Source: Butyricicoccus_A sp964513445 (GTDB taxonomy: Bacteria; Bacillota; Clostridia; Oscillospirales; Butyricicoccaceae). From it: a stretch of 44,142 bases of DNA. Both the position numbers and the translations under genes were made by a program. The notes under the pieces are model-generated. The model saw only the letters and a program-made list of their open reading frames with translations. It ran no database searches and was not told where the DNA came from. Positions 33,861 to 41,500 of this stretch are shown here, piece after piece. The stretch lies in assembly GCA_964513445.1 (NCBI GenBank), contig CAZEMM010000009.1, forward strand, positions 1-44,142, read 5' to 3'. Numbering within the stretch: the stretch's first letter is position 1; the number at the start of each line of letters is the position of its first letter.

Positions 33861-34445
33861 TTAATTGCAGCATACACGGTCCGCACGACAAGCCTCCGCG
33901 CGCATAATCGCCAGAACGTCGCTCGCCGCCTGCTCTACCGTGTGATTGACCACAATATAGTCAAACTGCGGCGCAAGCGTCAGCTCATGCTTTGCTGTTT
34001 GTAAACGCCGGCGCACTGCCTCGGCATTCTCCGTGCCGCGTCCTGTCAGACGACGTTCCAGCTCTGCAAAGCTTGGCGGTGCGATAAAAATACGCACCGC
34101 ATCTGGGCGCTTACTGTGCACCTGCACAGCGCCTTGCACCTCGATTTCCAGCAACACATCATGTCCCGCGCACAGATTGTCATCCACCGGCGCGGCAGGT
34201 GTTCCATAACAATTGCCGTTAAACTGCGCATGCTCCAAAAAGCCGTTTTGCTGCGCGATCTGTTCAAACTGCTCGCGCGTCACGAAAAAATAGTGCACAC
34301 CATGCTGTTCATTTTCACGCGGTGCGCGCGTCGTGGCCGAGATGGACAGATAGAAATCCTTCTGCTTGCGCACCTGCGCGAGCACCGTTCCCTTTCCAAC
34401 GCCGGATGGCCCTGTCAGAATAAAGAGTGTTCCCTGCTTATGCAT
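33861..34445 (-). CDS. gmk: Guanylate kinase
   Basis: Phosphorylates GMP to GDP; 194 residues. The P-loop is GPSGVGKGTVLAQ (about 12), and the GMP-binding region is ISATTRAPRENEQHGVHYFF near 36. The lid and C-terminal helices are normal, ending in a Cys-rich tail (RADRVCCN). It overlaps remA by 8 bp. Confidence 0.97.
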   Translation of the reverse strand: MHKQGTLFILTGPSGVGKGTVLAQVRKQKDFYLSISATTRAPRENEQHGVHYFFVTREQFEQIAQQNGFLEHAQFNGNCYGTPAAPVDDNLCAGHDVLLEIEVQGAVQVHSKRPDAVRIFIAPPSFAELERRLTGRGTENAEAVRRRLQTAKHELTLAPQFDYIVVNHTVEQAASDVLAIMRAEACRADRVCCN

Positions 34446-34704
34446 CGTCCAACACCTCGTTTTCCGTTTCCTTATTGCCCATCCTCCCCGAGATTGTCTC
34501 CGGCAAAATCGCGGAAAGTATCACGTGGTCGCTGTCCATAATAATGACAGCGCGCGTGCGTCTGCCATATGTCGCGTCAATCAGCATGCTGCGGTCGCGC
34601 GCCTCCTGTACGACACGCTTGATCGGTGCGGATTCCGGCGCAACAATGGCAATGAGACGGTCGGCAGATACCAAATTACCAAACCCGATATTGATGAGTT
34701 TCAT
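34438..34704 (-). CDS. remA: DUF370 / RemA-type regulator
   Basis: An 88-residue member of the RemA (YlzA) family, which in B. subtilis is a DNA-binding activator of biofilm matrix genes. The N-terminus MKLINIGFGNLV and the segment AIVAPESAPIKRVVQEARD, followed by DATYGRRTRAVIIMDS, match the family closely. It sits in its usual place between yicC and gmk. Confidence 0.95.
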   Translation of the reverse strand: MKLINIGFGNLVSADRLIAIVAPESAPIKRVVQEARDRSMLIDATYGRRTRAVIIMDSDHVILSAILPETISGRMGNKETENEVLDDA

Positions 34705-34718
34705 CCAATTGCCTCCGC

Positions 34719-35594
34719 TTACTCAATATTTTGAATCTGCTCGCGAATCTTCTCGATTTCCGCCTTAATATCGACGACGATCTGGGCAAGCGCAATGTCA
34801 TTTGCCTTGGAACCGATGGTGTTTGCTTCACGATTCATTTCCTGCACGAGAAAGTCCAGCTTGCGGCCGATCGGCTTTCCCTCTGCCGCCATCAGCTCCA
34901 GCTGATGTATATGACTGCGCAGACGAACTGTCTCCTCATCGACCGCCGTGCGGTCGGCATAAATAGCTGCCTCTGTGAGAATGCGCTGCGGGTCGACATT
35001 CGTATCGGCCAGCACCTCATTCATCCGCGCCGTCAGCTTCGCGCGGTATTCTGCAACCGCCTTCGGTGAGCGCGCTTCCACCTCGGATACCAGCTGTAAA
35101 ATCGTCCGGCTGCGCGACAGGATATCCTCCTTCATGCGCGCGCCTTCTCGTTCGCGCATCGCACAGAAATCGACAGAAGCAGCCGTCAGCACCTCCAGCA
35201 CGTCGCGTGTCAGCTCGTCTGCGTCCGCCTCCTGCTTTTCGGCAGAAAAGACATCCGGCAGGCGTGACAGGCGCATCACTGTGATATCGTCTGTCAGCAG
35301 ATACGTATCGCGCATCTCATGAAGCGCATCCAGATAGCCCTCAAGCACCTTGCGGTTGAGTGAAATGCGCACATCACCGGATGACCCTGCATCAATCGAA
35401 ATAAATACATCCACCTTGCCGCGTGCCATCAGCTTGCCGACCGCGCTCTTCGCGGCCTCCTCTAAAAAGCCATAGATGCGCGGCGCCTTCACGTTAACAT
35501 CCAGATATCGATGATTGACCGAACGAAGCTCAACCGTAATATCACGCGCATGCAGCGTCTGGCGCGCCCGTCCGTATCCAGTCATACTTCTCAC
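34719..35594 (-). CDS. yicC: YicC-family endoribonuclease
   Basis: A 291-residue YicC/YloC protein; members have been reported as endoribonucleases. The N-terminal SMTGYGRARQ signature, the HRYLDVNVKAPR segment, and the C-terminal VQEMNREANTIGSKA and IKAEIEKIREQIQNIE are typical. Translation most likely begins at GTG 35594 (8 nt after GGAGG), giving VRSMTGYG; ATG 35585 is the alternative. It is the first gene of the long housekeeping operon, behind a promoter covered by a perfect inverted repeat. Confidence 0.94.
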   Translation of the reverse strand: MRSMTGYGRARQTLHARDITVELRSVNHRYLDVNVKAPRIYGFLEEAAKSAVGKLMARGKVDVFISIDAGSSGDVRISLNRKVLEGYLDALHEMRDTYLLTDDITVMRLSRLPDVFSAEKQEADADELTRDVLEVLTAASVDFCAMREREGARMKEDILSRSRTILQLVSEVEARSPKAVAEYRAKLTARMNEVLADTNVDPQRILTEAAIYADRTAVDEETVRLRSHIHQLELMAAEGKPIGRKLDFLVQEMNREANTIGSKANDIALAQIVVDIKAEIEKIREQIQNIE

Positions 35595-35667
35595 GGAAAC
35601 TCCCTCCAAAACCAGAATCCAAAAGTCCCTTTTGCTCATCAGAATCTATCAAAAGGGGCTTTGAAAT

Positions 35668-35697
35668 ATTGTAACAGCCCGTATCGCTTTTCGTCAA
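35668..35697 (-). promoter_or_regulatory. Promoter for the yicC housekeeping operon
   Basis: TTGACG (35697-35692), an 18-bp spacer and TACAAT (35673-35668) read leftward. The -35 lies in the loop and first bases of the 14-bp inverted repeat at 35676-35709. Confidence 0.65.
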
Positions 35698-35709
35698 GCG
35701 ATACGGGCT
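35676..35709. repeat. Perfect 14-bp inverted repeat at the yicC promoter
   Basis: AGCCCGTATCGCTT (35676-35689) and AAGCGATACGGGCT (35696-35709) are exact inverse complements with a 6-nt loop. No T tract follows on the minus strand, where it would have to end the upstream gene. It may be a terminator hairpin for the upstream operon, an operator, or both. Confidence 0.8.
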
Positions 35710-35777
35710 ATTGTCGTATAATTTGCATATAAAATTTTATTTATTCCACATTTCTTTATGCAATTTTGCGCATGAAT

Positions 35778-36278
35778 TCAGATTTTCATCCGCTGAAAAA
35801 CATAGACGATCAGTTTTGAAAAAACAATGTCATACGCCACGAAAACTACTGCTACAGCAGCCAAGAACAAAAAGAGATTTCCCGCCAGAATATCCGGCAC
35901 CATTTCAAGAATCTGCGCGGCAAAATGGTACAGCAGTGCGGAAACGCCGACACAGAACAGCAGCTTGAGCAGCCACTCCAGCGGAAGGATATGCAGTCGC
36001 TCGATGAGATTCTTTACGATCGTGTATGGCCCGAAAAAGCACAGATAAAGCAGCGCGATCTCCTTTGCGGGAACCATCAGCAGGCCCAGAATGCCGGTCG
36101 CGATCACGGTCAGCACGCCATGTCCCAAGCCGCATTGCACCACGACCAGCGACGCAACAACACCTGCGACCGCCGTGAGCGCAAGCCGCACGCCGGGAAT
36201 CATAGACGCCATCAGCATCAGGATGATTCCAAGCGCGGTCATCATAGCGCTAAACGTCAGCGGTTTAGTCGTCTGCAT
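35778..36278 (-). CDS. Multi-pass membrane protein of unknown function
   Basis: A 166-residue protein with five or six hydrophobic helices and few charged residues. The N-terminus (FSAMMTALGIILMLMASMIP) and the small-residue-rich helices resemble substrate-binding (S) components of ECF transporters or DUF2232-like proteins. I cannot decide between these or name a substrate. GAGGTGATGGAGC precedes the ATG. It lies 22 bp after the J-domain gene and is likely in the same transcript. Confidence 0.7.
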   Translation of the reverse strand: MQTTKPLTFSAMMTALGIILMLMASMIPGVRLALTAVAGVVASLVVVQCGLGHGVLTVIATGILGLLMVPAKEIALLYLCFFGPYTIVKNLIERLHILPLEWLLKLLFCVGVSALLYHFAAQILEMVPDILAGNLFLFLAAVAVVFVAYDIVFSKLIVYVFQRMKI

Positions 36279-36300
36279 GCTCCATCACCTCGTCCCTTTC

Positions 36301-36912
36301 TCAGCATCCGCCACCGCCGCAGCAGTTACACAGACAGTTGATGCACAGCATCTGCGTGCAGCAATCTACCGCGTCATTTTGCTGCATTGGACGATACCCG
36401 CCATACGAAGCGTTGTTATTGAGTACAGTTTGCATGCGGCGATATTCAGCGCTATTGGGATTCATTGTACACGCCTGATTGATCTCCTGCTGTGCTTCAT
36501 CAAACCAGCCCTTCCGATAGCAGACGTTGGCGCGCAGAAAATGCCATTCCGCGTCGCGCTGTGAAATGCGGGAGAGCAACTCCTCCGCAAGGCCGACATT
36601 GCCGACATTGATGGCGTTGCGCACCTGATTGTAAACGCCCGCATTTGGTCCGGCGTATCCGGTGCCATAGCCCGCGCCACTGTAACCGCCGCTCTGCTGC
36701 GAATATCCACTCTGTCCGCCGCCGTTTTGCCGCTGTTTCATAATGGTGTCATAGGCATCATTGATCTCCTGCATTTTTTCCTTTGCAAGATCAGCCAGCG
36801 GATTATTTACATAATTATCCGGGTGGTATTTGCGCGCGAGGTCGCGATAGGCTCGCTTGACCTCGTCATCTGTTGCCGTTGGCGAAACGCCGAGCACTTT
36901 ATATGGATCCAT
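36301..36912 (-). CDS. J-domain protein with Cys-rich tail
   Basis: A 203-residue DnaJ-family co-chaperone. The J domain occupies residues 1-70, with the HPD motif at 30-32 (KYHPDN), so it should stimulate an Hsp70 ATPase. A Gly/Ser/Tyr/Gln-rich linker follows, then a helical TPR-like stretch (RISQRDAEWHFLRANVCYRK). The last 21 residues hold eight cysteines, including CLCNCCGGGGC, which suggests metal or Fe-S binding. ATG 36912 is used because GGAGG is well placed upstream; it overlaps the DUF5685 gene by 14 bp. It is not a classical DnaJ, since the CxxCxGxG repeats are missing. Confidence 0.88.
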   Translation of the reverse strand: MDPYKVLGVSPTATDDEVKRAYRDLARKYHPDNYVNNPLADLAKEKMQEINDAYDTIMKQRQNGGGQSGYSQQSGGYSGAGYGTGYAGPNAGVYNQVRNAINVGNVGLAEELLSRISQRDAEWHFLRANVCYRKGWFDEAQQEINQACTMNPNSAEYRRMQTVLNNNASYGGYRPMQQNDAVDCCTQMLCINCLCNCCGGGGC

Positions 36913-37777
36913 GCGTGTTCTTTCCTCCATGATTGGTAAATGTGCCGTCGAGCACCTGACGCGTGACCTCAGGCAGGCCCTGACACAAAATATTCTCTAT
37001 TATTCCTGCGTCGCGATAGGGACGCAACAGGATATATGCGTGATAAGACGCTGCAAGAGATTGCAGCAGCGTGTGGTTCATCTGTTCTTTGACCGGCTCC
37101 AGCGAGGGCTGCGCAAGCCCCCAGCGCAGCAACACGGGATTATAGTTTCCGGAGGAAAAATCGTCCGCAACATCCGCACATGCATCGATGAGGTAAATCC
37201 ATCTGCCCGTGTGGTAAAACATCTCCTGTAAAATCAGGCTGTTTTCTCCCTCCTGTGGCACAGCTGCGCGCAAAATACGCGCGAATGCATCCGCAGGCCG
37301 GTCAAGCGACGCCGTTCGCTGCGTCTCCAACTCCTCTAAAAGCGCAAGAAGCTGCACCGTCAGCGCATCAAAATCCGGCAGGGCGCGAGCGGCCTTGCGA
37401 TAGCCCCGTCGAAGCAGCCGGCGCAGGATGCGCGCGCCAAAGCGCTTAAGTCCACGCTCATCCGAAACGGTATCTGACAGCTGATGATACGACAAAATGA
37501 CGCTGACTGTCGCCGCATGGCGCATGCCGTCACTCTCCGCCGCACATGTTCTGCGCCGGAACGGATGCATCATACAGCGTCTGGCACAGGTCGCGCTTTC
37601 CTCCTCCAACGCGCATAGCACGAGCGCAAAATACGTGCAGTCATAGCTGAGCAAGCAGGTTTGCAGCAATCCATACTGTCTGCGGATAGTATGGCACAGC
37701 CCACAGTATACGCTTTGAAATCGCTCCCACTCGCGAACGCGCAGCTCACTGCGCAACGGGCGGATAAAGCCGAACAT
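36899..37777 (-). CDS. DUF5685 family protein
   Basis: A 292-residue protein of the DUF5685 family. Conserved features: the N-terminus MFGFIRPLRSELRVREWE, a CGLC motif at 25-28 (VYCGLCHTIRRQYG), further cysteines near 48, 55 and 65, and the late segment YLIDACADVADDFSSGNYNP, rich in Asp and resembling a metal-binding helix. No function is established. GAGAGGTGAAA precedes the ATG. It heads a unit with the Cys-tailed J-protein, overlapping it by 14 bp, so the pair is probably translated together. Confidence 0.88.
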   Translation of the reverse strand: MFGFIRPLRSELRVREWERFQSVYCGLCHTIRRQYGLLQTCLLSYDCTYFALVLCALEEESATCARRCMMHPFRRRTCAAESDGMRHAATVSVILSYHQLSDTVSDERGLKRFGARILRRLLRRGYRKAARALPDFDALTVQLLALLEELETQRTASLDRPADAFARILRAAVPQEGENSLILQEMFYHTGRWIYLIDACADVADDFSSGNYNPVLLRWGLAQPSLEPVKEQMNHTLLQSLAASYHAYILLRPYRDAGIIENILCQGLPEVTRQVLDGTFTNHGGKNTHGSI

Positions 37778-37809
37778 GCTGCCGTTTCACCTCTCTATAT
37801 ATTACTTTC

Positions 37810-37838
37810 ATTGTACTGTATCCTTTGCGAAAATACAA
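37810..37838 (-). promoter_or_regulatory. Promoter for the DUF5685/J-protein operon
   Basis: TTGTAT (37838-37833), a 17-bp spacer and TACAAT (37815-37810) read leftward, 33 bp before the DUF5685 ATG. The -35 overlaps the tail of the terminator at 37838-37859. Confidence 0.6.
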
Positions 37839-38071
37839 GGCTGACGTGCGTGTCAGCCTAGATTGTTTACAAATTATTGAAAGATCGTCCCTCCCTGATC
37901 AGAGACAGTACAGCGGCAGTCAAGATGTCATGCAACGGCGAATCAAGTAAAAATTCTCGCCGGAGCAGCAGCACAAAAGCAACGTGACAGCTTTCGCTTC
38001 CCGATTTCCGCGCCGCATTGGGTCACTTTTTTTCTGAAAAATCATTCTTATCGAATGATGTGATACAACCC
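37830..38071 (-). ncRNA. Candidate small RNA gene, about 240 nt
   Basis: A gene-less stretch with a consensus promoter at one end (38078-38106) and a terminator hairpin at the other (37838-37859). The predicted leftward transcript has no good reading frame. By eye, its ends can pair (GGGUUGU near the start with ACAAUCU before the terminator, including G-U pairs). Nested stems inside are GCGGC/GCCGC, UGUCA/UGACA, UGC/GCA and CGGCGA/UCGCCG, plus an AGC-GAAA-GCU tetraloop hairpin in an internal loop. A rod with an internal bubble and free ends paired is the layout of 6S RNA, but I do not recognise conserved 6S sequence. A regulatory leader for the downstream DUF5685 gene is the alternative. Confidence 0.55.
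37838..37859 (-). terminator. Terminator of the candidate small RNA
   Basis: A perfect 8-bp stem (AGGCTGAC/GTCAGCCT) with a 6-nt loop, followed on the minus strand by TGTATTTT. It lies 60 bp upstream of the DUF5685 ATG and so must end an upstream transcript. Confidence 0.8.
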
Positions 38072-38077
38072 GATATT

Positions 38078-38106
38078 ATTCTACATGTATTTCACAAATC
38101 TGTCAA
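38078..38106 (-). promoter_or_regulatory. Strong promoter with no downstream protein gene
   Basis: TTGACA (38106-38101), a 17-bp spacer and TAGAAT (38083-38078) match consensus in 11 of 12 positions. Transcription should begin near 38071. Confidence 0.78.
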
Positions 38107-38191
38107 TGAATCTTTGCGTTATTCGTGCATTTCGCCAGAAAACGAGGTCTCAGAAAAATAGGTTTTTGATGTATTGCATTGGGACGCCGTG

Positions 38192-38232
38192 AAAAGCGGC
38201 CTCCTTCCCGCTGCATCCGGGAAAAAGACCGC
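38192..38232 (-). terminator. Terminator of the cdaA-rseC operon
   Basis: A 15-bp stem, continuous if G-U pairs are allowed (GCGGTCTTTTTCCCG with CGGGAAGGAGGCCGC), a 7-nt loop and a TTTT tail on the minus strand. It starts 16 bp after the rseC-like stop. Confidence 0.9.
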
Positions 38233-38247
38233 ATACGTTTATCCCAG

Positions 38248-38661
38248 TTATTGGTGGTTTGTTAATCTTGAGATGGTATAGACCGGCTTGGTCTTGGCCT
38301 GCCGGTCATTTACCTTTTTTGCAAAAAAGATGCCGATGGCAAAGCCGACAACCGCCCAAACGCCCGGATACGAAAGCTGTAACGCCGCTGCGATTCCGTA
38401 CAGTACAAAAAACAGCACAAACGGCACCACATATAGTGCTGCGGCAAGTCCGAGCACCTGCTTGGTGCTGCCCTCAATGCGCACGACCTCTCCAATCTGC
38501 GCACCGATACTGTTATCTGCCGTCACCACGATCGGGGCGGAAATCATCTCGCCGCAACCGCCGCATTTGGAGCAATCGTGTCCGCAGGCCGTCTGACGCT
38601 GTACCTCCAGTTCTGCCTGTTGATTGGGCAGTAATTTTTTTACGACTGCAAATTGCTGCAT
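38248..38661 (-). CDS. SoxR-reducing system RseC-family protein
   Basis: A 137-residue membrane protein of the RseC/MucC family. An N-terminal Cys cluster C-x3-C-x2-C-x2-C (CGHDCSKCGGC, about 22-32) is followed by a beta domain and two transmembrane helices (VLGLAAALYVVPFVLFFVLY and a second near 105). In other bacteria RseC works with Rnf-type electron transport and SoxR reduction. Here it is the last gene after cdaA-cdaR and a flavoprotein, a grouping common in Clostridia. Its exact role is not established. Confidence 0.88.
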   Translation of the reverse strand: MQQFAVVKKLLPNQQAELEVQRQTACGHDCSKCGGCGEMISAPIVVTADNSIGAQIGEVVRIEGSTKQVLGLAAALYVVPFVLFFVLYGIAAALQLSYPGVWAVVGFAIGIFFAKKVNDRQAKTKPVYTISRLTNHQ

Positions 38662-38666
38662 GTGTC

Positions 38667-40274
38667 TCAGTCTCTCCTTTCTGTAAGAGGACGAAATGTC
38701 GATAAAATTTCACTGGCACAGCCGATACCGTCCACCGCCGCGCTCATGATACCGCCTGCGTAGCCCGCGCCTTCGCCGCAGGGCAGCAAGCCGGAAATGC
38801 TTCTGCTATGCCGATTTTCCAGTCGTGTGATGCGAACCGGTGAGCTGGTGCGCGTTTCCGGTCCGGTGAGCAGCGCATCCGCGCTGTCAAATCCTTTGAT
38901 TTTGCGGCCAAATATACGCAGTCCGCTGCGCATTTGCTGGACGACAAAATCGGGTAAAATCCCCTCCAGCGAGCCAAACTGAACGCCGCGCGGATAGGTC
39001 GGCTGCACCGCGCCCGCGCGCGATGAAGGCCGTCCTTCCAGAAAATCCGTGACGCGCTGACACGGCGCCTGATAGCATCCGGTGACGGCATAGGCGTGCT
39101 GTTCGATCTGCCGCTGAAACGCCACACCGCCGAGCGCATCTGCCGTCGGGAAGTCCGTCGGGTCAACCGATACTACAATCGCAGCATTCGCGTTCCGGCC
39201 ATCGCGTGCATGGTAGCTCATGCCATTGGTGACAATTGCGTGCGCCTCGCTTTGCGCCGCTACCACCTGTCCGCCCGGACACATGCAGAACGAATAGCAT
39301 GCACGTCCGTTTTCGCGATGTGACAGCGTATATTCCGCCGGCGGAAGCGCCGGATGACCGGCCAGTCTGCCGAACATCCCGCGGTCAATCGTCTGCTGTA
39401 AATGCTCGATACGCGCGCCGACAGAAAATGGCTTCGGCTCCAAATACACGCCCTGACGCAGCAGACAGGAAAACGTATCGCGCGCACTGTGGCCGATCGC
39501 CAGAATCAGCCGATCACACGCGATCTCCTGCCCGTCCGCGATCGCAGCGCACAGCACGCCATCCCGCGTCACAATACCGTCCAACGTGCAGCCGAAGCGC
39601 ACCTCGCCGCCCATACGAATGATGTCTTCACGCATCGCCCGTACGACCAGCTTTAAAACATCTGTTCCGACATGCGGCTTGGCCTGAAATAGAATCTCAC
39701 GGGGTGCGCCGTGCGCGACAAGGGTCTCCAGCACATATTCACCTAGCGAATCATTGATGCGGGTGGTCAGCTTTCCATCCGAATACGCGCCCGCGCCGCC
39801 CTCACCAAATTGAATGTTGCTGTGCGCATCAAATTTGCCGCCGGACGAAAACCGTTTCACCGCCACGTCGCGCCGTTCCATTGGCTCACCGCGCTCAAGC
39901 ACAAGCGGCCGATAGCCGTTTTGTGCCAGAACATACGCCGCAAACAATCCGCCGGGGCCAAAGCCGACGACAATCGGTCGATGCTGCAATTTACGGGTAC
40001 CGGTTGGTTTTGGGAGCATCGCTGGACGTTTGAGCCGAATATCCGGCTTTGCAAGCCGCTCGACAGTTGCCTGCTCCTGCTGTACGTCACACAGCGTCAG
40101 CATAACAGAAAAAACACGTGTAATCCTGCCGCGCCGCGCGTCAATAGACACGCGATAGATATGCGACTGATCGACATCTCGCTCGCTCACCTGACATTTT
40201 GCCCACGCCGCCGCAAAAGCATCCTGTTCGGAGGCCTCCAGAGGCAGTCTGATATTTCCAACTAAAATGCTCAT
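38667..40274 (-). CDS. FAD-dependent dehydrogenase (COG2509 type)
   Basis: A 535-residue flavoprotein of the uncharacterised NAD(P)/FAD-dependent oxidoreductase group. About 90 N-terminal residues precede the dinucleotide fold VVGFGPGGLFAAYVLAQNGY (about 105). Other features: GGAGAYSDGKLTTR near 165, a CMCPGG motif near 330 and the C-terminal FAD segment PCGEGAGYAGGIMSAAVDG. It shares 4 bp with cdaR. Its substrate is unknown. The family is regularly found beside cdaA/cdaR/glmM in Clostridia. Confidence 0.9.
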   Translation of the reverse strand: MSILVGNIRLPLEASEQDAFAAAWAKCQVSERDVDQSHIYRVSIDARRGRITRVFSVMLTLCDVQQEQATVERLAKPDIRLKRPAMLPKPTGTRKLQHRPIVVGFGPGGLFAAYVLAQNGYRPLVLERGEPMERRDVAVKRFSSGGKFDAHSNIQFGEGGAGAYSDGKLTTRINDSLGEYVLETLVAHGAPREILFQAKPHVGTDVLKLVVRAMREDIIRMGGEVRFGCTLDGIVTRDGVLCAAIADGQEIACDRLILAIGHSARDTFSCLLRQGVYLEPKPFSVGARIEHLQQTIDRGMFGRLAGHPALPPAEYTLSHRENGRACYSFCMCPGGQVVAAQSEAHAIVTNGMSYHARDGRNANAAIVVSVDPTDFPTADALGGVAFQRQIEQHAYAVTGCYQAPCQRVTDFLEGRPSSRAGAVQPTYPRGVQFGSLEGILPDFVVQQMRSGLRIFGRKIKGFDSADALLTGPETRTSSPVRITRLENRHSRSISGLLPCGEGAGYAGGIMSAAVDGIGCASEILSTFRPLTERRD

Positions 40275-41500
40275 TTGTTTGTAATACGTACCGCCGCGCT
40301 ATATGTGCCGACAACTGTCGTGCCGTCTGGACTGCTGATCGTCGCGCCGATCATATGCTGTCCAGCGGACAGGTCTGCCGAAGCAATTTCTACAACCGCA
40401 CTGATATCCTTTTCCGAAATGTCGTCCAGCACCTGCGCAGGGCCGCTCAGAATGACATCCAGCGATTCGGTTTCCAGCGCAGCCGCTTTATCCGCGCTCT
40501 TTTTTGTGTCGTTCAGGCTGATATTTGTGATGGTATACGTTTTTTCTGAATTGTCCTCAATGGAAACCGTCGCATTTGCCGTTGTCGGCTCGCCGTCCTT
40601 GAGTGTGACACCGGTCGGCAGGCTGATGTCAAATTCATATACGTCGCCATTGGACGCGTTTGTCACGTTGATCGCGCCGAGTTTCAGTGAGTCAATGTCC
40701 TTCAGCGTATCCGGATCTCCGATGATTTCCACCGATTCGGGCGAGATCGTTGCAGAGATATCCACTCCGCTGCCCTCCGGTGAGAACGTAACGGCAAGCG
40801 GAACCGACTTAACCTGCTTGACCGGAATGGTAACGCCAACGCTCGCCGTTGTACGGGAGATGTTGGTCATCTCGACACTCTCTCCGTCCTTATCCACCAG
40901 CTTATAGGAATAGTTGTCCGTAAGCGTCTGGCACAGGTTTTTGGTATCAATCGTGATGCTCGCCGTCGTGACCTTACTGAGTGCACTCTCCGGCCCAGTG
41001 ATCTCCACCATATCCGATGTCAGCTCCGGCTCCTCAAATATATAGCCCTCCGGTGCATCCGCCGTGAGCTTGACCGAAACCGGAACGGTTTTGGTTTCCA
41101 CAAGGTCTACAGTAACTGAAATGGTTTCCGGTGAGCGGTTGACGCAGGACATGCCGCTTTCCGGCAGCACGACCTCATAGGTCAAATCATAGGTTCCCGG
41201 CGTGGAAATACTATCCTCCAGATCAGCACGCACCTTGATTTGCGATGCGGTCAGCTGCGCCAGGCGGCTGCTCGAGCCGGATACGCGGACATTGACCGTC
41301 TGTTCAGAGCCGCTGATGACCGTTAGATTGGAAGCGTTGTATATCGCGTCTGCGCCGACAAGCTGCACCGGAATGTCACGATATTCCAGCGTTCTCGTCG
41401 GGTTTTCCACACCCATTATATAACACCATAAGAAGATGGCGGAGACAACGGAAAGCAATTTTGTAAAAACGTCATGCCTGTCGCACCAGTTTTTCATCAT
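40271..41500 (-). CDS. cdaR: CdaA regulatory protein CdaR (YbbR-repeat)
   Basis: A 409-residue protein with one N-terminal transmembrane helix (about 12-32, VVSAIFLWCYIMGV) and an extracytoplasmic part made of about four beta-rich YbbR domains. Repeating landmarks include KTVPVSVKLTADAPEGY and KSVPLAVTFSPEGSG. CdaR binds the membrane diadenylate cyclase CdaA and modulates c-di-AMP synthesis. It overlaps cdaA by 4 bp. Start alternatives are two adjacent ATGs (41500 and 41497). Confidence 0.94.
   Translation of the reverse strand: MMKNWCDRHDVFTKLLSVVSAIFLWCYIMGVENPTRTLEYRDIPVQLVGADAIYNASNLTVISGSEQTVNVRVSGSSSRLAQLTASQIKVRADLEDSISTPGTYDLTYEVVLPESGMSCVNRSPETISVTVDLVETKTVPVSVKLTADAPEGYIFEEPELTSDMVEITGPESALSKVTTASITIDTKNLCQTLTDNYSYKLVDKDGESVEMTNISRTTASVGVTIPVKQVKSVPLAVTFSPEGSGVDISATISPESVEIIGDPDTLKDIDSLKLGAINVTNASNGDVYEFDISLPTGVTLKDGEPTTANATVSIEDNSEKTYTITNISLNDTKKSADKAAALETESLDVILSGPAQVLDDISEKDISAVVEIASADLSAGQHMIGATISSPDGTTVVGTYSAAVRITNK

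Noticed and set aside
37860..38071. Known riboswitch classes (c-di-AMP, c-di-GMP, cobalamin, T-box) in the rseC-DUF5685 gap
   Set aside because: Hallmark conserved segments of these classes are missing, so only a generic small RNA call is made.
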